A program made the translations under genes and the position numbers. A stretch of 12,761 nt of DNA from Psychrilyobacter sp. Lineage in GTDB: Bacteria > Fusobacteriota > Fusobacteriia > Fusobacteriales > Fusobacteriaceae. Positions 7,511 to 12,761 of the stretch are shown one piece after another (position 1 is the stretch's first letter; each line of letters starts with the position of its first letter). The DNA lies in the NCBI GenBank assembly GCA_023145315.1, contig JAGLEA010000026.1, forward strand, positions 1 through 12,761, given 5' to 3'. A model generated the notes under the pieces. The model saw only the letters and a program-made list of their open reading frames with translations. It was not told the DNA's origin and made no database searches.

Positions 7511-8599
7511 ATGTCTAAAGTACTTATGAAAGGTAATGAAGCAGTAGGAGCAGCAGCTATAAAAGCTGGTTGTAAATATTTCTTTGGTTATCCTATAACA
7601 CCACAAAATGAAATTCCAGAATATATGGCTAAGAGACTTCCTGAAGTAGGAGGAGAATTTGTACAAGCTGAATCTGAAGTTGCTGCTATAAACATGGTTT
7701 ATGGAGCTGCTGGATGTGGAGCTAGAGTTATGACTTCATCTTCTTCACCAGGTATGGCACTTAAGCAAGAGGGAATCTCTTACTTAGTAGGAGCTGAACT
7801 ACCTGCAGTAATCGTAAATATGATGAGAGGAGGACCTGGTTTAGGAGGAATCCAACCTGCACAGTCTGACTACTTTATGTCAGTTAAAGGTGGAGGAAAT
7901 GGAGATTACTTCATGCCTGTATATGCTCCTGCATCAATTCAAGAAACTGTTGATATTATCCAAGAAGCATTTGATGTTGCTGATCAATATAGAACTCCTG
8001 TAATGGTTATTGCCGACGGAATGGTTGGACAAATGATGGAACCTGTTGAATTTAAAGATATGCCTCATAGAGATTTAGAAACTAAAACATGGGCTACAGA
8101 CGGTACTAAATTTGGTACTGACGAAGAAAGAGAACCAAATATCATCAACTCTTTATTCTTAGAAGCTCAAGATTTAGAAGATCATACACTAATGTTAGAA
8201 AGAAAATATAACGAAATCGCTAAAAACGAATGTAGATGGGAAGAATTTAAATTAGAAGGTGCAGAAGTTGTAATTGCTGCTTATGGTACCACTGCTAGAA
8301 TCGTAAAAAATGCTATCGATATGTTAGAAGCTGAAGGAATCAAAGTTGGATTAATCAGACCTATTACTTTATGGCCATTTCCTAACGAAGCTTTTGACCA
8401 TATTGATTCTACTACAACTACTGTATTAACAGTTGAGATGAGTAGAGGACAAATGATCGAAGATGTTAAGTTAGCATTATACGAAAGAAAGAATGAGAAA
8501 AAACTTGCTACTCCATTCTTTGGTAGAACTGGTGGAGTTATTCCAACTCCTGAAGGCGTTGTAGAAGCAGTAAAGAAAATTGTTGGAGGTGCTAAATAA
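7511..8599 (+). CDS. vorB: 2-oxoacid:ferredoxin oxidoreductase alpha subunit (VorB/KorA type)
   Basis: The alpha subunit carries the pyrimidine-binding half of the thiamine-diphosphate site of an enzyme that converts a 2-oxoacid, CoA and oxidised ferredoxin to acyl-CoA, CO2 and reduced ferredoxin. At 362 aa it has family length. The N-terminal domain shows GNEAVGAAAIKAG, FGYPITPQNEIPEYM (25-39), and VQAESEVAAINMVYGAAG (51-68), whose glutamate is expected to contact the cofactor. TSSSSPGMALKQEG and RGGPGLGGIQPAQSDY follow. The second domain (from about 245) has EVVIAAYGTTARIVKNAI and GLIRPITLWPFP. The sequence resembles proteins named 3-methyl-2-oxobutanoate dehydrogenase subunit VorB, favouring a branched-chain 2-oxoacid substrate, but 2-oxoglutarate cannot be excluded. 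The ribosome binding site AAAGGGGGA is 8 bases upstream. The stop codon overlaps the beta start (TAATG). Confidence 0.93.
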   Translation: MSKVLMKGNEAVGAAAIKAGCKYFFGYPITPQNEIPEYMAKRLPEVGGEFVQAESEVAAINMVYGAAGCGARVMTSSSSPGMALKQEGISYLVGAELPAVIVNMMRGGPGLGGIQPAQSDYFMSVKGGGNGDYFMPVYAPASIQETVDIIQEAFDVADQYRTPVMVIADGMVGQMMEPVEFKDMPHRDLETKTWATDGTKFGTDEEREPNIINSLFLEAQDLEDHTLMLERKYNEIAKNECRWEEFKLEGAEVVIAAYGTTARIVKNAIDMLEAEGIKVGLIRPITLWPFPNEAFDHIDSTTTTVLTVEMSRGQMIEDVKLALYERKNEKKLATPFFGRTGGVIPTPEGVVEAVKKIVGGAK

Positions 8600-9348
8600 T
8601 GGCAGTTGTTTTCAAACAAACTAAGGGACTAGTAGATGTTAAATCTCACTATTGTCCAGGTTGTACTCATGGAATTATCCATAGATTAACAGCAGAAGTT
8701 TTAGAAGAATTAGGAGTATTAGGAGATACTATCGGTGTTGCACCAGTAGGATGTTCAGTACTTGCTTATAAATATTTTAATTGTGATGTTCATCAAGCTG
8801 CTCATGGTAGAGCACCTGCTGTAGCAACTGGTATTAAAAGAGTTCATCCTGATAAAGTAGTATTTACTTATCAAGGTGATGGAGATCTAGCTTCTATCGG
8901 AGCTGCTGAAATTGTTCATGCTGCTGCTAGAGGAGAAAAATTTACAACTATATTCGTTAACAATGCAATTTATGGAATGACTGGTGGACAAATGGCTCCT
9001 ACAACTTTAGTAGGTCAAAAAGCTACCACTGCTCCATTAGGTAGAGATCCAAAGAAAGTTGGAATGCCTATGAGAGTTTCTGAAATGTTAGCTACTTTAG
9101 ATGGTGCAAAATTTGTAGAAAGATGTACTGTTCATAACCCAGCTGGTGTTAGAAAAACTAGAGCTGCTATCAAAAAAGCATTTGAGATGCAAATCTCTGG
9201 TGAAGGTTTTGGAATAGTAGAAATATTATCTACATGCCCTACAAACTGGGGAATGACACCTGTTGATTCTTTAAAGTGGGTAGGAGATAACATGGTTCCA
9301 TATTACCCATTAGGAAATCTTAGAACTCCTGAAGGAGGGGATAAATAA
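8599..9348 (+). CDS. korB: 2-oxoacid:ferredoxin oxidoreductase beta subunit (thiamine diphosphate-binding)
   Basis: The beta subunit binds the diphosphate end of thiamine diphosphate and a proximal [4Fe-4S] cluster. The cofactor motif is GDG (93-95) followed after 25 residues by NN (121-122) and then IYGMTGGQMAPTT. Cys19 and Cys22 (YCPGCTHG), Cys52 (VGCSV) and Cys213 (STCPTNWG) occupy the pattern CxxC-x(29)-C-...-C that ligates the proximal cluster in pyruvate:ferredoxin oxidoreductase, so the electron path to the delta ferredoxin appears intact. At 249 aa, length is normal. The ATG shares its A with the alpha stop codon, and GGAGGT at the alpha 3' end serves as its ribosome binding site. The gamma gene follows with the same one-base overlap. 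The symbol is family level. Confidence 0.93.
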   Translation: MAVVFKQTKGLVDVKSHYCPGCTHGIIHRLTAEVLEELGVLGDTIGVAPVGCSVLAYKYFNCDVHQAAHGRAPAVATGIKRVHPDKVVFTYQGDGDLASIGAAEIVHAAARGEKFTTIFVNNAIYGMTGGQMAPTTLVGQKATTAPLGRDPKKVGMPMRVSEMLATLDGAKFVERCTVHNPAGVRKTRAAIKKAFEMQISGEGFGIVEILSTCPTNWGMTPVDSLKWVGDNMVPYYPLGNLRTPEGGDK

Positions 9349-9890
9349 TGGCAACTCAAAAAGTTATCGCAGCTGGATTTGGTGGACAAGGTGTAATGTC
9401 TTTAGGTCAATTACTAGCATATGCTGGAATGATAGAAGAAAAGAAAGTTTCATGGTTACCATCTTATGGTCCTGAAATGAGAGGAGGAACTGCTAACTGT
9501 GGTGTAATCGTATCTGATAAATTAATCGGATCACCTGTAGTTGTAGGAGATTGTACTTGTTTAATAGCTATGAATCAACCTTCTTTAGATAAATTTGAAG
9601 TTGATGTAGTTACTAATGGTAAGATACTTATCAACTCATCTCTAATTAAAGCTAAAACTACAAGAACTGATGTAGAAGCATATTATATCGATGCAAACGC
9701 TATCGCTGAAGAGTGTGGAACTGTTAAAGCTGCAAATATGGTAATGTTAGGAGCTTTCTTAGAACTAACTAAAACTGTAGAGCAAGACAGTGTTTTACAA
9801 GCTTTCGTAAAAGTATTTGGAGAAAATAAAGCTAAATTTGTTCCTATGAACAAGGAAGCTCTAACTAAAGGTGCTAATGCAGTAAAGTAA
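9348..9890 (+). CDS. korC: 2-oxoacid:ferredoxin oxidoreductase gamma subunit
   Basis: The gamma subunit (180 aa) belongs to the POR/KOR gamma domain family. It opens with the typical glycine-rich motif AGFGGQGVMSLGQLLAYAG (8-26), followed by KKVSWLPSYGPEMRGGTANC and GVIVSDKLIGSPVV, both strongly conserved in this family. It has no iron-sulfur motif; in structures of related enzymes this domain interacts with CoA. ATG 9348 overlaps the beta stop codon by one base (TAATG), with GGAGGGG just upstream. The gene order delta-alpha-beta-gamma matches VOR/KOR operons in other anaerobes. It is the last gene before a strong hairpin terminator, which closes the unit. The symbol is family level. Confidence 0.92.
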   Translation: MATQKVIAAGFGGQGVMSLGQLLAYAGMIEEKKVSWLPSYGPEMRGGTANCGVIVSDKLIGSPVVVGDCTCLIAMNQPSLDKFEVDVVTNGKILINSSLIKAKTTRTDVEAYYIDANAIAEECGTVKAANMVMLGAFLELTKTVEQDSVLQAFVKVFGENKAKFVPMNKEALTKGANAVK

Positions 9891-9912
9891 AAATTACATA
9901 TAATTAAATTTT

Positions 9913-9951
9913 AAAAGCCTTGAAAACTTAGAAGTTTTCAAGGCTTTTTTT
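9913..9951 (+). terminator. Bidirectional rho-independent terminator between convergent operons
   Basis: AAAAGCCTTGAAAACT (9913-9928), loop TAGA, AGTTTTCAAGGCTTTT (9933-9948) form a perfect 16-bp stem ending in a run of seven T on the plus strand. It lies 22 bases after the gamma subunit stop codon and 6 bases from the stop codon of the converging LtaS-like gene. On the minus strand the stem ends in TTTTAAAATTT, so it can serve that operon too. Confidence 0.92.
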
Positions 9952-9957
9952 AGATTT

Positions 9958-11946
9958 TTATTTTTTTAAACTAGTATCATCATCTACATCACCAAAACTC
10001 TTTCCTCTTATCATTGTTTCAGAAAGTTGCAAGTGTAATTTTATAAAATTTTCCATCTTATTAATATCTTTTTCTTTACCTATTGGATCAATAGTTTTAA
10101 AAGTTTTTCGATCTTGTAAACTATATCTTTTTCCATTTTTGACATAGTAATAATTTTTATACATAATTATAGCTTTATCAAATTCTTTAGGAGATTTTAC
10201 ATAAGCCATTCTCTCACCATCTTTTGCATTTAGGAGGTCTTTACCCCATGACGCATTTTTGTAGCTTCCTCCTAAATATCCCATGATAGTAGGTAATATA
10301 TCTACTTGAGCTCCTACATCATCTATCCTCTGAGGTTTTAGTGATCCATCAGGAGTATAAAGTAGAAGGGGGATATTATTATTCATTCCGTTTATTATAT
10401 GATCTGATACTATTACAAATATTGTATTTTTATACCAAGGTTCATCCTTTATACCTTCAAAAAATTCCTTAAATGCTGTATCTGTATATCTATATGCGTT
10501 ATATCTCATCATCAACGAATCATCTGTTCCTGCATTTCTATCTCTCGAAGAATATTTTTTAGTATATTCCTCTAATCTATCATATTCTTTTGGTATCTCA
10601 AAAGGGCTATGATTTGATATAGTTAACACTTCTGCAAAAAATGGTTCTTTTAGTTTGGGAACTTCATTTTTTACACGATCCATAAGCACAGTATCGGGTG
10701 CTCCCCAGTGATATTGTGAAGTTATCTCTTTAGGAAAGTCCTTTTCTCCTGTGAAGTTATCTATTCCATTAGTTAGAAGTACCCCCTGCATATTATCAAA
10801 ATTTAATCTTGACCCATGATAGAAGTTCGTATTGTATCCCCTATCTTTTAGTACTCTAGGCAGTGCGTAAAAAGGTACTTGAACAGCTGGTGATCTCATA
10901 AGATCTCTCCCTACTTGAACAGGAAAGGATGCATTTGTTGAAAGCACTCCATTTCTTGTTCTTGTTCCATTACCATAAAAACTTGTGAACAATACACCTT
11001 TTTTAGTTAATTCACTAAAGAATGGTGCTAAGTTTGGATCATTATGACCTAAAGCTCCTATATACTGCCCAGAAAAACTTTCGGTAATTATCAACATTAC
11101 ATTTTTATTATTTAGTGTTTTTCCTGTATTTGTTATTCTTAGGAGTGGATTAGTTTCACTCAAAAAGTTATTATTTTCTGTACCCACTAAATCTCTTGCT
11201 CTACTATTTAGATCTTCTTTACCAAAAAACTCTAATTTTTTCATATCTATATTTTTGAATTCTCTTTGTCTATCTACTGAATGTAGGAGAGATAAAGCAC
11301 CATTTTGCGTCATTTGGTTAGCCAATATATTTGTTGAGAAGAACCCATGCTCTACATTTCTAGGTCTATTTTGTAACCCTCTTATTCCTATAAATACTAT
11401 AAATATCATAACTATAAAACTAATTATCGTATATATTTTATCTTCATATTTCTTCTGAATAAATACTTTTTTTAGATGAACACTAAATAACACACAGTTT
11501 ACTAGAGTTATAATACCTATTATAGAGAAAATTAGAGGTAAATTAAACATTGCTGCAGTATTTCCATAAATTTCACTAGTTCCTAGATACTCAAATATAG
11601 AAGCATCTAGTTGTGTTTTAAACTCTTGATAGTAGTATGCATTCGCTATCGAAAACATAGTTACTAGATACATCAATATAGCAAAAATGATATTTGAAAT
11701 ATAAAACCAAACTTTTTTAAATGGAATTACTCTCGAAATTATAAATAGTAATAAAACTATTGCCATGATTATTCCAGCTATGGAAATATCAAATTTTTCA
11801 CCTAGATAAAATCCCGTTAAAATTTCTTTCCATGTTAGATTTCCTGTATTATTTATATGTAAAAACCATACTCTAGAAAAAAACAATGTTACGAGTATTA
11901 CAACATATTGAGCTATAAATCCTATAGCCATTCTATTTTTTTTCAT
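9958..11946 (-). CDS. LtaS-type sulfatase/alkaline-phosphatase-superfamily transferase, membrane-bound
   Basis: This 662-aa protein has five predicted N-terminal membrane segments (about 8-30, 54-74, 79-102, 135-157, 171-191). An extracytoplasmic alkaline-phosphatase-fold domain follows (about 280-600), the architecture of lipoteichoic acid synthase and phosphoglycerol transferases. Catalytic features visible are Glu289 in IITESFSG, the GNGTRTRNG motif with probable nucleophile Thr330, His446 in ISNHSPFE, and Asp515-His516 in VIVSDHI, expected to bind the metal and phosphate. Members transfer a phosphoglycerol or phosphoethanolamine-like group from a phospholipid to a glycan or glycolipid. 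In a Gram-negative-type cell lacking lipoteichoic acid the acceptor would be LPS or another envelope glycan; this is inference. It starts one base after the kinase stop codon (TAAGATG), with GGGAGA inside the kinase gene, so the two are translationally coupled. Confidence 0.9.
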   Translation of the reverse strand: MKKNRMAIGFIAQYVVILVTLFFSRVWFLHINNTGNLTWKEILTGFYLGEKFDISIAGIIMAIVLLLFIISRVIPFKKVWFYISNIIFAILMYLVTMFSIANAYYYQEFKTQLDASIFEYLGTSEIYGNTAAMFNLPLIFSIIGIITLVNCVLFSVHLKKVFIQKKYEDKIYTIISFIVMIFIVFIGIRGLQNRPRNVEHGFFSTNILANQMTQNGALSLLHSVDRQREFKNIDMKKLEFFGKEDLNSRARDLVGTENNNFLSETNPLLRITNTGKTLNNKNVMLIITESFSGQYIGALGHNDPNLAPFFSELTKKGVLFTSFYGNGTRTRNGVLSTNASFPVQVGRDLMRSPAVQVPFYALPRVLKDRGYNTNFYHGSRLNFDNMQGVLLTNGIDNFTGEKDFPKEITSQYHWGAPDTVLMDRVKNEVPKLKEPFFAEVLTISNHSPFEIPKEYDRLEEYTKKYSSRDRNAGTDDSLMMRYNAYRYTDTAFKEFFEGIKDEPWYKNTIFVIVSDHIINGMNNNIPLLLYTPDGSLKPQRIDDVGAQVDILPTIMGYLGGSYKNASWGKDLLNAKDGERMAYVKSPKEFDKAIIMYKNYYYVKNGKRYSLQDRKTFKTIDPIGKEKDINKMENFIKLHLQLSETMIRGKSFGDVDDDTSLKK

Positions 11947-11947
11947 C

Positions 11948-12688
11948 TTATCTCCCTTTTCTTCTGATTTTATTTTTTATATTACCTTTTAAATGTAACA
12001 TATTATTTAATAATTTCGCCACTTTATAATAGATATTCTTTTTTTCATATTCTATCTCTCTGTGACAACTCTCTTCTAAATATATATATTCATAACTTCT
12101 ACCAAATTTTCTCCATATATTTCTTCTAAACTTAGAATCAATAAGGTAAGTATGTCTATCATCAATAATAAAGTTAACTAATTGGGAATCTCCATGAAGA
12201 TATCCAAGACTATGTATCTTGTCCAACTCATCTTTTATTCTACTTAAATATTTAAAAGAACCAGTTTCACCTTCTAAATATTCACAGATAAAGTAGGAGT
12301 CTACTACAAAACCAAATTTTCTTTTTTCAAAAGCCAATATTGGTTGATAAGTTCTCAGTCCTATATTATTTATTTTTTCAGCTTGTTTATACTCTCTATA
12401 TGATTCTGAACCACGAAATATCGATAAAAATCTTTGCCATCTTCTACTATTTTTTTCTCTAGGAACTTTAAATACCAGTTTTTTTCCATAAAAATCAAAC
12501 AATGAAACTTTACTTCTTTGATCATCCTTGAAAACTTTTATAATCTTTAAACCCTCTAATTGATCAATTATTTTTAAATATTTTTCATCTTTATAATAAA
12601 TAGTTATATTACTATTCTCTTTTTTTAATAATTCTTTAAATTTTTTATTTTTTTTATAAAAATCATTATTTAGAAATATTATTTTCAT
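11948..12688 (-). CDS. LPS core heptose kinase-like protein (RfaY/WaaY family)
   Basis: This 246-aa cytoplasmic protein has a small eukaryotic-like kinase fold. Lys74 in KLVFKV is the likely ATP-binding lysine, YREYKQAEKI (98-106) the helix-C region, and FICEYLEGETG the hinge. LHGDSQLVNF carries catalytic Asp167 and Asn172, and YLIDSKF (181-187) gives the metal-binding Asp184 in place of DFG. The HGDxxxxNF...IDxK pattern is that of RfaY/WaaY lipopolysaccharide core heptose kinases and related lipid or sugar kinases. A sugar of the LPS core is therefore the likely acceptor, but the exact substrate is open. The first 60 residues are lysine-rich and not diagnostic. ATG 12688 has AGGAGAG four bases upstream. 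It is co-transcribed with the LtaS-like gene, which fits joint decoration of an envelope glycolipid. Confidence 0.78.
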   Translation of the reverse strand: MKIIFLNNDFYKKNKKFKELLKKENSNITIYYKDEKYLKIIDQLEGLKIIKVFKDDQRSKVSLFDFYGKKLVFKVPREKNSRRWQRFLSIFRGSESYREYKQAEKINNIGLRTYQPILAFEKRKFGFVVDSYFICEYLEGETGSFKYLSRIKDELDKIHSLGYLHGDSQLVNFIIDDRHTYLIDSKFRRNIWRKFGRSYEYIYLEESCHREIEYEKKNIYYKVAKLLNNMLHLKGNIKNKIRRKGR

Positions 12689-12702
12689 TATACTCTCCTA
12701 AT

Positions 12703-12733
12703 AAAAAGTGACCTAGTTAATAGGTCACTTTTT
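12703..12733 (-). terminator. Hairpin terminator or attenuator before the heptose kinase gene
   Basis: A perfect 13-bp stem (AAAAAGTGACCTA / TAGGTCACTTTTT, five-base loop) ends on the minus strand in five T. Only three bases separate the T-run from the AGGAGAG ribosome binding site of the kinase gene, so no promoter fits in between. It probably terminates an upstream minus-strand gene, with the kinase expressed by readthrough, or acts as an attenuator. Confidence 0.8.
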
Positions 12734-12761
12734 AATTCTTCTCTTTGAGCTTTCTTTTGAT
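12732..12761 (-). CDS. Possible C-terminal end of an upstream gene (partial)
   Basis: The last 30 bases read on the minus strand as IKRKLKEKN followed by TAA, which falls just before the hairpin loop region, as is usual for a gene with a terminator. An alternative frame (QKKAQREELKSDLL...) stays open through the hairpin and stops in TAATG overlapping the kinase start. Too little sequence is present to choose or to name a product. Confidence 0.25.
   Translation of the reverse strand: MKRKLKEKN

Overview
The window is AT-rich bacterial chromosome that looks like a Fusobacteriota genome (Fusobacterium / Cetobacterium / Ilyobacter type). This is inferred from the very low G+C, the AGA/ATA-rich codon use, the Gram-positive-like ribosome binding sites combined with an LPS-core-type kinase (which implies an outer membrane), and the fermentative ferredoxin-linked oxidoreductase. 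No rRNA or other phylogenetic marker is present, so this is a moderate-confidence placement. Everything recognisable is core or housekeeping; I see no mobile element, CRISPR array, tRNA or rRNA.

Left part, minus strand, read right to left. dacF (D-Ala-D-Ala carboxypeptidase, 6186-5095) and an RluA-family pseudouridine synthase (5071-4196) form a short operon from an extended -10 promoter. gap (4079-3066) has its own promoter and a strong terminator. pgk (2955-1735) follows with its own ribosome binding site and terminator. recA (1561-515) has a recognisable promoter, and recX (543 to beyond base 1) starts inside the recA 3' end. Thus lower glycolysis (gap-pgk) sits beside recombination (recA-recX).

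Centre, plus strand. A strong promoter at 6404-6432 (TTGACT-17-TATAAT) drives an apparently complete five-gene operon. It starts with a P-loop ATPase of unknown role (6474-7148). The four subunits of a 2-oxoacid:ferredoxin oxidoreductase of the VOR/KOR type follow in the order delta, alpha, beta, gamma (7270-9890). Delta ends 19 bases before alpha, and the last three genes are joined by TAATG overlaps. A 16-bp perfect hairpin ends the unit and probably also terminates the converging minus-strand genes. The enzyme oxidatively decarboxylates a 2-oxoacid to its acyl-CoA and reduces ferredoxin, as expected in an amino-acid-fermenting anaerobe.

Right part, minus strand. A small kinase of the LPS core heptose-kinase (RfaY/WaaY-like) family (12688-11948) is followed one base later by a five-TM LtaS-type alkaline-phosphatase-superfamily transferase (11946-9958). 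Together they suggest envelope glycolipid phosphorylation and phospho-substituent transfer. A 13-bp hairpin with a T-tract sits directly before the kinase ribosome binding site, at the right edge of the window.

No gene-free stretch exceeds 300 bases; the longest is 6187-6473 and holds the two divergent promoters. I did not find a clearly new biological system. The items most worth a second look are the P-loop ATPase tied to the oxidoreductase operon with an AT-rich dyad between them, the LtaS-like transferase paired with a heptose-kinase-like gene, the cysteine-rich tail of Pgk, and the altered L2 loop of RecA.
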